DNA of 64,000 nt from Microbacterium sp. BR1 (GTDB lineage Bacteria; Actinomycetota; Actinomycetes; Actinomycetales; Microbacteriaceae): positions 246,891 to 310,890 of the forward strand of contig NZ_NMUN01000008.1 of the NCBI RefSeq assembly GCF_002812725.1, in the 5' to 3' direction. How positions within the stretch are numbered: position 1 is the first letter of the stretch; each line of letters opens with the position of its first letter. The notes beneath the pieces were generated by a model. It did no database searches and was not told where the DNA came from. It saw only the letters and a program-made list of their open reading frames with translations. A program made the position numbers and the translations under genes. Shown piece by piece: positions 49,740 through 58,666 of this stretch.

Positions 49740-50583
49740 GGGATGCTCCCGCCTCGGCGGGCCACGGACGGCGTTGCGTGGTGAGCGGGTGGGACAGTTC
49801 CTGAACGAACCGGCGGACCGCGCGCTGGTACGAGCTTCTCGCATGCCGCTCGGAGATGCCGGCCGAGTATCCCGCCGCGCCGCGGGGAGAGAAGGGCAGG
49901 ACGCTGATGACCTCCACTCCGACACGCTTCTCGAAGTCCAGCGCCTCGGTGCCGTGTCGGGTGGGCGAGGCGATGAGCAGCAGCCTCAGGTGCGAGTCAC
50001 GGCCGAGGGGCGCCAAACGGGCACGGAGCTCGGAGATCCGCCCGATCGACCGGAACAGGTCGGGCAGATTCGCCCGGGCGACGATGACGAGACGGTCACA
50101 GGCCTCCAGCAGTGCCTGCCGGGGTTCGACCCTGTTCAGCCTGCCGAAATCGACGACCATGTCGGTGCCGAGCTCCTCCAGCTCGCCGCCGATCCCGGTC
50201 AGCGCGGTCCACAGGGAGCTGGTGCCGTCGGCGGCATCGAGGTTGTCGAATCCCGCCACCACCCAGAGGCGATGTCCGTCGCGCACAGACGGGTGGGGCA
50301 GATACGGATCCTTGGGGAGCTCGTGAATCGGCACAGACAAGGGCAGCGTCGGGTCGAGGAAGGCGTCGGCGGTGAGGTCGCCGCCAGTGTGCAGCAGCAT
50401 CGCCTGGCTGAGGCTCCGCGAGTAGTCCAGTCGCCCGCGCAGCAGCCCGGGGAGCACGGCGCTGATGTTGGAGGTGTCGGCCTCGATAAACACCGCCGGT
50501 CTCGGCCACAGGAGGGCCGTTGCGACCGCGGACGTGGTGACCCCCGGAGAGCCGGCGATGGACGCGAATCCGACGATGGCCAC
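49732..50583 (-). CDS. tadZ: TadZ/CpaE-like ParA-type protein
   Basis: 283 aa, MinD/ParA fold. The deviant Walker A is IAGSPGVTTSA: the catalytic lysine is missing, as in several TadZ proteins. VVVDFGRLNR replaces the Walker B region. TadZ localises the Tad machine. It overlaps tadA by 8 bases. Confidence 0.82.
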   Translation of the reverse strand: MAIVGFASIAGSPGVTTSAVATALLWPRPAVFIEADTSNISAVLPGLLRGRLDYSRSLSQAMLLHTGGDLTADAFLDPTLPLSVPIHELPKDPYLPHPSVRDGHRLWVVAGFDNLDAADGTSSLWTALTGIGGELEELGTDMVVDFGRLNRVEPRQALLEACDRLVIVARANLPDLFRSIGRISELRARLAPLGRDSHLRLLLIASPTRHGTEALDFEKRVGVEVISVLPFSPRGAAGYSAGISERHARSSYQRAVRRFVQELSHPLTTQRRPWPAEAGASHG

Positions 50584-50589
50584 GATGCA

Positions 50590-51264
50590 TCACCCCACCG
50601 GGTCCAGGACGAGCGCGAGCGTTCCCGCCGCCGCGCGGCTGGCGAGGGACGCCGCGGCCGTGGTAGGCACCAGCACGTCGACGATAGTGAGAGTGCCGGT
50701 GTCGTCGGCGGCGACGGCGGCAACGATCGCCTCGACCGGGAGTGCGTTGGCGTCGGAGGTCGGGCGGCCACTCGCGTCCAGCAGCTGCGTGGCGACAAGG
50801 CGGACGTGGTCACCGGCGACGATGCGGCTCGCCGGCATCTGTCCGGGACCGAGCGGCACGCCGACCAGGGACTGGCCCGTGGGCACGCCGACCTCCTCCG
50901 CCGTGTTCGCGGTGGTCAGCAGGCTTCCCGCCGGCAGGTCGACGCTTGCGTACCGTCCCACGACGCGGGACGCGTCGTCGATCGTGAAGACATCCAGCGA
51001 CTGGTCTCTGCCGATCTGCATCTCCCGGAGCATCGACGAGTCGATTGGTTCCCCTCGGAGCACCTCGCTTCCGGTGATGAAGACCGTCACGGAGTTGCCC
51101 GCCGAGGTCAGCAGCACGACGGAGGTGAGCGTGCCCACCACGACAAGGACGACGCCGGCCGCGATCACCGGCGCGCGGCGCCGGGTCCGCACCGGCGCCG
51201 GCGCGGACCGGTCCGGTTGGGCAAGTGGAGGAATTCGGTCCGTTAGGCCGGTTGCCTGTGTCAT
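50590..51264 (-). CDS. SAF-domain protein (CpaB/RcpC-like)
   Basis: 224 aa. One transmembrane helix (APVIAAGVVLVVVGTLTSVV) followed by a SAF domain (GSEVLRGEPIDSSMLREMQI, then YASVDLPAGSLLT). CpaB/RcpC proteins belong to the periplasmic part of Tad systems. First gene of the tad operon in reading order. Confidence 0.85.
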   Translation of the reverse strand: MTQATGLTDRIPPLAQPDRSAPAPVRTRRRAPVIAAGVVLVVVGTLTSVVLLTSAGNSVTVFITGSEVLRGEPIDSSMLREMQIGRDQSLDVFTIDDASRVVGRYASVDLPAGSLLTTANTAEEVGVPTGQSLVGVPLGPGQMPASRIVAGDHVRLVATQLLDASGRPTSDANALPVEAIVAAVAADDTGTLTIVDVLVPTTAAASLASRAAAGTLALVLDPVG

Positions 51265-51402
51265 TGGTGCCTCCTGCTTACCCGTCCAGCTAGACGCGTC
51301 GGCAGGGCGGGAACAAGAGGCTCACGCCAGTCGCGGGAAATGCGACTGCATATCCCGCATGGGGAACGTCTGCCTGCGGCGATTCTTAGTGTCCGACTGC
51401 GC

Positions 51403-52185
51403 TCAGTCAACGTTGTGTCGGTTTGTTGCACGGGCTTGGTGCCACCCAGGTACGAGGTCAGCGGCCGCGATGTTGATTCCCAACCCCTCACCGCAGGCGG
51501 CGGCGGTAAGCCGGCGGCGGGCCCGGAATGCCCGTTTGCGGAGGGTGTCGTAGTCGACGGACATCTCGCTGGCGAGCTCCCGGTACCCCTCCCCGAGCAC
51601 GTCGATACGCACGATGAGGCGGGCTTGGTCGGGGTCCAGGACTCCGGCTGCAACTGCCCACTCCAGCACAGCCTCCACCCGTGCGCCCGGGTCGATCCAT
51701 TCAGGGGTGGGGCTTTCGAGCGGATGCGGAAGCAGGGCCGGGTCGAAGGGGATCTCCCGGGCCGGTGGCTCAGCGGCGAGAATCGTGCGCAGGATAGCCA
51801 GCACGAGCGAACCGCGGACGTGGTGCATGCCGGGTGTGACGCGGAAGGTGCGGATCACCTCCCAAGCGGCTCCGATCGCGACCGCGACGGCATCGGCGCC
51901 GGCAACACTGCGCACAGTGGTGCGGGAGAACGCGATGACCTTCGGCATCATCATCGCCAACAGCACCCGCTCCGCTTCAGGACTGCCCTGGGCGGCGTGC
52001 TCGAGCAGAGCGCGCAGGACTGCGTCCTGCCGGTCGGCCGAGCCGGCGCGCATCAGCGTCATCCACTCGTCTCCGGTGCCAGAGCCGAGAGCGCCGAGGT
52101 CGATGCATTCGCGCGAGTAGTGCTGCTCCCATTCCCGGTCCAGCTGGGCGGTCAAAGGGGTGATACGGCGTCGCACTTGTGACAT
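51403..52185 (-). CDS. Sigma-factor-like helix-turn-helix protein
   Basis: 260 aa. The central part resembles sigma-70 region 2 (SPEAERVLLAMMMPKVIAFS, then RGSLVLAILRTIL), and the C-terminus contains region 4 (DPDQARLIVRIDVLGEGYRE, then LASEMSVDYDTLRKRAFRAR). Start at 52185 has GGGAG close upstream; an ATG at 52197 is an alternative without that signal. Placed directly upstream of the tad operon and read in the same direction, it may control it. Confidence 0.75.
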   Translation of the reverse strand: MSQVRRRITPLTAQLDREWEQHYSRECIDLGALGSGTGDEWMTLMRAGSADRQDAVLRALLEHAAQGSPEAERVLLAMMMPKVIAFSRTTVRSVAGADAVAVAIGAAWEVIRTFRVTPGMHHVRGSLVLAILRTILAAEPPAREIPFDPALLPHPLESPTPEWIDPGARVEAVLEWAVAAGVLDPDQARLIVRIDVLGEGYRELASEMSVDYDTLRKRAFRARRRLTAAACGEGLGINIAAADLVPGWHQARATNRHNVD

Positions 52186-52457
52186 GCGAGCTCCCATCTC
52201 GTTGAGGTGGTCTCGAGACTGCTCGGGGACGGTAGAAGCGCGTGTGGAATTGAGGGCTCGCCTCGTGGATTCGCTATGGGCGGTGCGGTGGAATCCCCGT
52301 CTCACCCGAGTGGAAAAGCCCCGATCAGCAGCGTCTTCAGGCGCTGCTGCGAAACCCGGCGAAATTGGCTTAGCCGCGGTCCCCATCGATGCCGATTCCG
52401 TACCTAGTAGAGGCAGCAGCGGCCGGGCCCGGCGCGGACGGTGCGGGCGAAGGGACG
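52186..52457. promoter_or_regulatory. Former divergent promoter region, now split by IS copy 4
   Basis: 272 bases that once lay between the sigma-like gene and the 53891 gene. GAAGGGA near 52449 was probably the ribosome site of the plus-strand gene and has been separated from it by the insertion. Confidence 0.5.
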
Positions 52458-52466
52458 GTGATACCG

Positions 52467-53880
52467 GGTCAAGTCCTGGGACGTGGTGTATCGGTGATCG
52501 TGTGATCCCTCGTGTCGAGGTCAGGCTGTGAGGGCCCGAAGGTCGGGTTCGATCACCTCCTCTGTGGTGGGTTCGCCGACGCGGCGTGCGGCGGCGAGGG
52601 CGTCGAGGCCGAGGTAGCGGCGTTGCTCGGCCCACTCGTCGTGTTGCTCGGCGAGGACGGCGCCGACGAGCCGGATGATCGCGTCGCGGTTCGGGAAGAT
52701 GCCCACGACGTCGGTGCGGCGGCGGATCTCCCGGTTGAGGCGTTCGTTCGGATTGTTGGACCAGATCTGCCGCCAGATGCTCTTCGGGAACGCGGTGAAC
52801 GCGAGGATCTCCTCACGTGCGGCCTCGAGGTGCTCGAACGACCTGGGGAGCTTGTGCTCGAGCGCGTCCAGGACGCGGTCGAACTGGGCGTGCACGGACT
52901 CCGCGTCGGGCTGGTCGAAAACCGTGCCCAGCAGGGTCTTCACCCATGGCCACGAGGACTTTGGGGTCACGCTCATCAGGTTCGCCGCGTAGTGGGTTCT
53001 GCACCTCTGCCAGGACCCGCCGACGGTCGCGCCGATCGCTGCGACCAGACCTGCGTGTGCGTCGGACGTGACGAGCTTCACGCCGGTCAGGCCTCTCGCG
53101 ACGAGGTCGCGCCAGAACGTCAGCCAGCCGGCGCCGTCTTCGGTCGAGTTGACTTGCAGACCGAGGATCTCGCGGTAGCCGTCGGCGTTCACGCCGGTCG
53201 CGACCAGCACCGCGACCTTCACGACCCGGCCGCCCTCGCGGACCTTCATGGTGAGCGCGTCGGCGGCGACGAACGAGTACGGGCCGGCGTCCAACGGCCG
53301 GGTGCGGAACGCGGTCACCTGCTCGTCAAGGTCGCGCGCCATCTCCGACACCTGCGACTTCGACAGCCCGGTGATCCCGAGGGTCTTCACCAGGTCATCC
53401 ATCCGACGGGTGGACACGCCGAGGAGGTAGCTGGTCGCGACCACGGTGGTCAGTGCGGCCTCCGCGCGGCGGCGGCGTTCCAGCAGCCACTCCGGGAAGT
53501 AGGTGCCCTGCCGGAGCTTGGGGATCTTCACGTCGATGGTCCCGGCGCGGGTGTCGAAGTCGCGGTGGCGGTAACCGTTGCGACGGTTCACCCTGTCGTC
53601 GCTGATCGTGCCGTAAGCGGCGCCGCAGATCTGGTCCGCGTCCGCGGATAGCAGCTGGTTGATGAACGTGCCGAGCATCTCCCGCAGCAGATCGGGAGAC
53701 GCCTGCGCGAGGTGGTCTTCGAGGAAGCGGGCAGGGTCGATATCGTGGGGTGAGACGGTCATCGTCGGGGTCCTTTCGAGATGGATGTGAAGAGTTCTCT
53801 CGAAGGATCACGCGGTGACCGTCGCTACGTCCGCAGCGACACGGTCACCCGATCCGTACACCACCTTGCCGGACGCCACC
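52467..53880 (-). mobile_element. IS256-family insertion sequence, copy 4 of 4
   Basis: Same 1,414-bp element, inverted orientation, flanked by the 9-bp duplication GTGATACCG (52458-52466 and 53881-53889). Inserted one base before the ATG of the gene at 53891. Confidence 0.97.
52521..53762 (-). CDS. IS256-family transposase, identical copy
   Basis: 413 aa, identical to copies 1-3. Confidence 0.97.
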   Translation of the reverse strand: MTVSPHDIDPARFLEDHLAQASPDLLREMLGTFINQLLSADADQICGAAYGTISDDRVNRRNGYRHRDFDTRAGTIDVKIPKLRQGTYFPEWLLERRRRAEAALTTVVATSYLLGVSTRRMDDLVKTLGITGLSKSQVSEMARDLDEQVTAFRTRPLDAGPYSFVAADALTMKVREGGRVVKVAVLVATGVNADGYREILGLQVNSTEDGAGWLTFWRDLVARGLTGVKLVTSDAHAGLVAAIGATVGGSWQRCRTHYAANLMSVTPKSSWPWVKTLLGTVFDQPDAESVHAQFDRVLDALEHKLPRSFEHLEAAREEILAFTAFPKSIWRQIWSNNPNERLNREIRRRTDVVGIFPNRDAIIRLVGAVLAEQHDEWAEQRRYLGLDALAAARRVGEPTTEEVIEPDLRALTA

Positions 53881-53890
53881 GTGATACCGG

Positions 53891-54235
53891 ATGAGCGAGA
53901 CCGAGACCATCGGTGAGGACATCGAGCGACCGCGGCATGACAGGCGGCGAGACTGGCGGGCGGGCGGGCGCCCCGCAAGGGGCGCCCGGACCCGGGAAGG
54001 CGTGTGGGTGGAATGGGTTCGCCCGACGGAACTGGGAACGCGGATGGCCGGGATGCTCGCCCGCAACGGTGTGGACCTGGACAGGCGCCTGCGTGCGGCA
54101 TTGATGCAGGGACGGATCGAGGCGACCGACCGGCTGCGTCAGCGACTCGCCGACCGTCGCGCCCGTCTGAACGGAGCCGGCGACCTTGAGCGCCCCGAGG
54201 GCATGACCATCAAGCGGCCTGGTGTCGGACAATGA
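53891..54235 (+). CDS. Hypothetical basic protein
   Basis: 114 aa, Arg-rich (REGVWVEWVRPTELGTRMAG, then RLRQRLADRRARLNG). No family recognised. It begins a cassette with the sigma-like and ParB-like genes (ATGA and GTGA overlaps). IS copy 4 has removed its upstream signals, so its expression is uncertain. Confidence 0.6.
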   Translation: MSETETIGEDIERPRHDRRRDWRAGGRPARGARTREGVWVEWVRPTELGTRMAGMLARNGVDLDRRLRAALMQGRIEATDRLRQRLADRRARLNGAGDLERPEGMTIKRPGVGQ

Positions 54236-55047
54236 GCCTGACGAGGATCGAGCCGAGCGCGGCCGGGCGGGAGCATCGGGCGGAGGAGCCGTTCGCGTCC
54301 GCGGACGCGGTCCGTGGGGCGTTGCAGACCATCCACGCGGCCGGCCCCGTTGGGTGGCGCACGCTTCCGATCGCCACCGAGCTGCTCTCCTATGCACAGG
54401 CGCGGTTCGCCAGTCTGGCGAGGTCGTGGCATCGTCCCCCCGAGGATGCGGCATATGCCGCGTTCCTCGCGATGCGGGAGCCGGGCATCCTCAACGCGGA
54501 CAGCCCGTGGGCAGTCGTGCGGAAAGCCGTCGCTCGAAACCTGATGGCCGAGACGCAGGGGGAACGTCATCTGCAGAGCCCGGAGCGGGCTAGGCGCCTG
54601 AAGAACCATCCCAACACGGTGCCGGTCCGCGCCGGGGACGACGAGACGCTGATGGAGGGGACGGAGGATGACGGCGGGGAGGTCAGCGACCGGATCGACG
54701 GGATCGTGCAGTGCGCGGCCGCGTACCTCGCTGTCGCCGGGTGGCCGGCGCTGGGGGCGGTGGGGGCGGCAGAGTATGTCTGCCAGCGGATCTCCGATCT
54801 CGGCTCCCAGGAGTCCGCCGTCGACGTGCTACGGCGCGATCATGCGTTCCGGCAGTTCCTTCAGTTGTCCAAACCCGAGTGGGCGGCCATGGTACGGCTG
54901 CTCGTGGGGGCCAAGGCCACCGCGGCATCCCCGGCCCGGCCGGGTCTGCTGGTCCGGGTGCTGTCCGGCGAGACGCTCGCAGAACTGCTCGGCGATGAGC
55001 GCCTACGTAGCCTCGCCCAGCAAACCCTGCCCGGAAGCCAGCCGTGA
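54232..55047 (+). CDS. Protein with a sigma-70 region-2-like segment
   Basis: 271 aa. RPPEDAAYAAFLAMREPGIL followed by NADSPWAVVRKAVARNLMAE resembles the region-2 core of ECF sigma factors. The C-terminal half (LGAVGAAEYVCQRISDLGSQ) is unlike sigma region 4. Either a divergent sigma-like regulator or an unrelated helical protein. Overlaps both neighbours by 4 bases. Confidence 0.55.
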   Translation: MSLTRIEPSAAGREHRAEEPFASADAVRGALQTIHAAGPVGWRTLPIATELLSYAQARFASLARSWHRPPEDAAYAAFLAMREPGILNADSPWAVVRKAVARNLMAETQGERHLQSPERARRLKNHPNTVPVRAGDDETLMEGTEDDGGEVSDRIDGIVQCAAAYLAVAGWPALGAVGAAEYVCQRISDLGSQESAVDVLRRDHAFRQFLQLSKPEWAAMVRLLVGAKATAASPARPGLLVRVLSGETLAELLGDERLRSLAQQTLPGSQP

Positions 55048-56087
55048 CCGACACCGGCTTCGCCGACGTCGCCCCCTCGCGCATCGTGCGGGGATACCAG
55101 GCACGCCACGATCTCGGCGATCTGAGCAGCCTGCAGGAGTCGATCCGCGAACGAGGGATCCTGGAGCCGCTGACCGTGACCGCGGACTTCGTCCTCGTCT
55201 TCGGTGCCCGCCGTCTGGCCGCCGCCACAGCCCTGGGCCATGCCACGGTTCCCTGCTGGATCGCCCGCGGAGTCTCCGACAAGCTCAGCCACGTTCTCGC
55301 CCTGAAGGCATCGTTCGAGCAGCGCAAGGACCTCACTCCCACCGAACAGGCTGCGCTGTACGCCGAGTTGCGCGAGCTCGAGGCGGCTGAAGCGCGCGCC
55401 CGGCAAGCTGCGACACGTTTCGGCGCGCCCCGAGCCGCGTCCCGCGGTGGTGGCGAATCGCCACCACCGCGCCGGGGGAAGGCGCGCGAGAAGGCCTCGC
55501 GGACGATCACCGGCCGCAACTCCTATCATCAGCACGAGCAGGTGCTCGAGCTGCAGTCCCTGGCCACAAGCAAGGCCACCCCGGACTGGCTGCGTGCCCA
55601 AGCCGAGCAGGCGCTTGCGGAGATCGACCGGTACAGCAAAGTGCACGGCCCCTACCTCGAGGTGCGCACCGCGCAAGCAGCGCACTCGCTGCGCGCGCTT
55701 GCCTCTGACACGACAGCGCCGCCGCCGGTGCGCGCGGAAGCCGACGCCACCCTGCGGTCCCTGACACCCCGTGCCAGTGCGCTCTCGGAGGCGAGCAGGA
55801 CGATCCGCCGGCTGGAGGAAGGCCAGCGGTCGGGATGGGCGGATGTGGACCCCCAGTCGCGTTCCCGGTTCGCCCGCGAACGCCTTCTCGCCATGATCGA
55901 GGACCACAGCTCTCACCTCGACCGGATCGATGCGGCATCGCTCTCACCGGTGCTCACCGTCGAGGACCGCCAACGGCTCACCGCGTTCCGTGACCTGGTC
56001 ACCATCTTCACCGCAACCGTCCTCGAGGGCACCGCCCACGCCCCCACAAGTCCGCCGGCACCGCGACACGAAGCTGAGGCGAGCTGA
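55044..56087 (+). CDS. ParB-like protein, second copy
   Basis: 347 aa. N-terminal ParB nuclease-fold domain: SRIVRGYQARHDLGDLSSLQ, then RERGILEPLTVTADF and GARRLAAATALGHATVPCWI. The KDLTPTEQAALYAELRELEA helix begins a long helical region rather than a clear ParB helix-turn-helix. Starts at a GTG inside the previous stop. Confidence 0.8.
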   Translation: MTDTGFADVAPSRIVRGYQARHDLGDLSSLQESIRERGILEPLTVTADFVLVFGARRLAAATALGHATVPCWIARGVSDKLSHVLALKASFEQRKDLTPTEQAALYAELRELEAAEARARQAATRFGAPRAASRGGGESPPPRRGKAREKASRTITGRNSYHQHEQVLELQSLATSKATPDWLRAQAEQALAEIDRYSKVHGPYLEVRTAQAAHSLRALASDTTAPPPVRAEADATLRSLTPRASALSEASRTIRRLEEGQRSGWADVDPQSRSRFARERLLAMIEDHSSHLDRIDAASLSPVLTVEDRQRLTAFRDLVTIFTATVLEGTAHAPTSPPAPRHEAEAS

Positions 56088-56152
56088 GGCGAGTCCACGC
56101 CGACGCTCTTGCGTCCGCGGGGCAACGGGATGCCCAGACCCACCTAGGTCGT

Positions 56153-56791
56153 ATGACCACACGGCCCACGTCCGGCGCCTCGATTCGGCGGCGTCGCATC
56201 CTCGTGTTGATCGTGGCCGCCGTCGGGGCCGCGAGCCTGATCGCCGCCGTCGCCGCCGGCTTGTACGGGCTGGGCCTGCCTGGGCCGGCGCCCACCGCCC
56301 CGCATCCCTCCCACACACCCGCGAGCCCGGCGGCTGCGACGTCACCCGCTGACCGGTTGGCGCTCGGCGTCGCCGACGCACTCTTCCGGTGGGACAGCAT
56401 GCACGACGCCGGCCCACAACAGGCCGTCCAGCGAGTGTTCGACCAGGCAAGGCCTCCCGACGATGAGCGCGCCGGGCTGGAGGCGGACCTGGCAGGCTAC
56501 CTTCCCACCGGAGACGCGTGGGACCAGCTGCGTGAGTTCCATACCCGGCAGGAACTGCATGTGCAGCGGGTGCGCACGCCCGCCACATGGGCTGGTGTCG
56601 ACAAGACAGGCCTCCCCTCCGGCGTGGACGCGCGCACGGTGGAGGGTGTCCGCCTTCGCGACGGCTACGCGTTCGGCGCGGATGTCCGGTCGGAGCACAC
56701 GGTGTCGTTCACGATCTTCATGGCCTGCCCGCCAGAAGGCGGACCGTGCGTCGCCCTTCGTGTGTCGCGGCTGAACGATCCGCTGCCCTGA
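56153..56791 (+). CDS. Membrane-anchored protein of the transfer region
   Basis: 212 aa: one N-terminal transmembrane helix (ILVLIVAAVGAASLIAAVAA), a Pro/Ala/Ser linker, then a domain of about 140 residues. The layout fits actinobacterial conjugation accessory proteins, and the gene ends 8 bases before the wall-hydrolase gene. No specific family is claimed. Confidence 0.6.
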   Translation: MTTRPTSGASIRRRRILVLIVAAVGAASLIAAVAAGLYGLGLPGPAPTAPHPSHTPASPAAATSPADRLALGVADALFRWDSMHDAGPQQAVQRVFDQARPPDDERAGLEADLAGYLPTGDAWDQLREFHTRQELHVQRVRTPATWAGVDKTGLPSGVDARTVEGVRLRDGYAFGADVRSEHTVSFTIFMACPPEGGPCVALRVSRLNDPLP

Positions 56792-56799
56792 GTGGCCCT

Positions 56800-57939
56800 A
56801 TGAAGAAGATCCTTGGGCTCCTGCTCGTCGCGCTGCTGGTGCTGCCCGGGGTCGCGGTGACGGGAATCGCCACCGCCATCGCGCTGTCCCTGGCCGGCTG
56901 CGCACCGGGTCCCGGACCCGGTGCACTCTCCCCGGACGCCCCGGTTCCGGAGCAGGCCCGCCGCTGGGTGCATCTGGCGGCCACGACGTGCAGCGACATC
57001 CCCGAGGCATGGTTCGCCGCGGTGATGGCCCAGGAGTCGAGCTTCGACCCGAACGCTTACGCGGACGACGTCAACGGCGGCACATGGGGACTGTTCCAGA
57101 TCAACAACGGTGTGTGGACGGCGACGTACGGGGCGCCGTGGAGCGCGGACCGCAACGGCAACGGAATCTGGGACGTGCGGGAACCGATGATCCACGCCGA
57201 GGTCGGAGCGCGGTACCTGTGCGGTCTTCTTGCTCAGGTGCGGCGGCTCCGAGAAGCGAACCCGGAGTGGCCTGCGGCGACCCAGCTCACCGAGCTGGAG
57301 GCGCTTGCGCTCGCCCACAACGCCGGGCCGGGGGCGCTGCGATGGTGGCCGGACGTCAGCGCGGGAGTGCGCTCCTACGTCACGACGGTCACCGACCGGG
57401 CCCTGGAATGGACCGCGCGGCCGGCTTCCAGCTCAGCTGATCCCCGCGCGGACATTCCCGAGACCGCCCGGGTGGTGATGCCCCTGGCCGAGGGGAGCTA
57501 CAACGACAGCAGCCCATACGGGCTGCGAATCGACCCGTTCACGGGCGAACGACGGTTTCACTACGGCACGGACATGGGCGCAGCAGAGGGGACGCCGATC
57601 GTCGCCATCGCCGATGGGCTCGTCATCCACGCGGGATACCTGGCGGGATGGAACAACATCATCGTCATCGAGCACACCGTGGCAGGCGAACGGGTAGCCA
57701 GCGCTTACCTGCACATGTGGGACTGGGGCATCCATGTGCGGGCAGGAGACCGCGTCCGCGCCGGGGACCACATCGCCGATGTCGGTGCGGAGGGACGCGC
57801 CAAGGGCGCACACCTGCACCTGGAAATCCATCCCGATGGCTGGACCGCGGGCACTGTCGATCCCCTCACGTGGCTGGCCGCGCACGGTGCGGCAGCACAC
57901 TCGGGGGCATCATCGAGCACCGCGCGGTGCGGTTGGTGA
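56800..57939 (+). CDS. Lipoprotein with lytic transglycosylase and M23 peptidase domains
   Basis: 379 aa. Signal peptide with lipobox LAGC (C34). An SLT-type lytic transglycosylase domain follows, with the catalytic Glu in VMAQESSFDP (E79) and GLFQINNG. The C-terminal M23 metallopeptidase has HYGTDMG (H254, D258) and the zinc-binding GAHLHLEIH (H338, H340). It opens the cell wall so that a conjugation channel can be built. Start at 56800 gives the signal peptide; longer in-frame starts would bury it. Confidence 0.92.
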   Translation: MKKILGLLLVALLVLPGVAVTGIATAIALSLAGCAPGPGPGALSPDAPVPEQARRWVHLAATTCSDIPEAWFAAVMAQESSFDPNAYADDVNGGTWGLFQINNGVWTATYGAPWSADRNGNGIWDVREPMIHAEVGARYLCGLLAQVRRLREANPEWPAATQLTELEALALAHNAGPGALRWWPDVSAGVRSYVTTVTDRALEWTARPASSSADPRADIPETARVVMPLAEGSYNDSSPYGLRIDPFTGERRFHYGTDMGAAEGTPIVAIADGLVIHAGYLAGWNNIIVIEHTVAGERVASAYLHMWDWGIHVRAGDRVRAGDHIADVGAEGRAKGAHLHLEIHPDGWTAGTVDPLTWLAAHGAAAHSGASSSTARCGW

Positions 57940-58226
57940 CCGCCGCCGTGCCGCGCCCGCTGGACGTCTACCCCGACCTCGGGGCTCTCGCCGGACGGGA
58001 GGCGCTGCTGGATGTAGCCGGCGCACTCCTGACCATCGTTCTGGTGCTGTCCTGCCTGATGCTGGTCATCTGCGCAGCAGGGTGGGGGCTGACCCACTCG
58101 GCAGGGAACGTTCGAGGCATGATGCGAGCACGCACCGGTGTGCTGGTCAGCGTGGGTGCGGCGGCTCTGGCCGGCGCGATGAACGCCTGGGTGAGCTATC
58201 TGATCTCGGTGGGCGCTTCCTTCTGA
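57936..58226 (+). CDS. VirB2-like small membrane protein, paralog 1
   Basis: 96 aa from a GTG overlapping the previous stop (an upstream GTG at 57927 is possible). Two transmembrane helices are joined by a short basic loop (ALLTIVLVLSCLMLVICAAG, then MMRARTGVLVSVGAAALAGA). It matches the protein at 62552 block by block, as expected of a pilin-like or channel subunit of a type IV secretion system. Confidence 0.75.
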   Translation: MTAAVPRPLDVYPDLGALAGREALLDVAGALLTIVLVLSCLMLVICAAGWGLTHSAGNVRGMMRARTGVLVSVGAAALAGAMNAWVSYLISVGASF

Positions 58227-58357
58227 CGGCCGCATGTCGATGGTCTCAGGATGAGCCGGCAACAAGCTCCTGCCCGCTGCCAGCCAAAGGGTCTGCCGCA
58301 CCGGTAGGTGACATCTGAGTTGGGTTGCCCGGGAGGGTGCCCTGGAAGGATGTCATC

Positions 58358-58666
58358 GTGCCCAAGCCCTATCCCTCGGAGTTCCGTGACGATGTCGTGC
58401 GCGTCGCTCGGGGCCGCGAGCCCGGAGTGACGATCGAGCAGATCGCGACTGACTTCGGGGTTCACCCGATGACCCTCACGAAGTGGTTGCGGCGTGCCGC
58501 GGTCGAAGAGGGCACAAAGCCGGGCGTGACCCGGTCCGAGGGTGCGGAGCTGCGGGAGGCGCGGAAGCGGATCCGGCTGCTGGAGCAAGAGGTCGAGGTG
58601 CTGCGGCGGGCGGCGGCGTATTTGTCGCAGGCGAACCTGCCGGGAAAAGGCTCTACCCGCTCGTGA
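58358..58666 (+). CDS. IS3-family OrfA, copy B
   Basis: 102 aa, same sequence as the OrfA at 14165, including the G GGA AAA slippery heptamer at 58642-58648. Confidence 0.9.
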   Translation: MPKPYPSEFRDDVVRVARGREPGVTIEQIATDFGVHPMTLTKWLRRAAVEEGTKPGVTRSEGAELREARKRIRLLEQEVEVLRRAAAYLSQANLPGKGSTRS

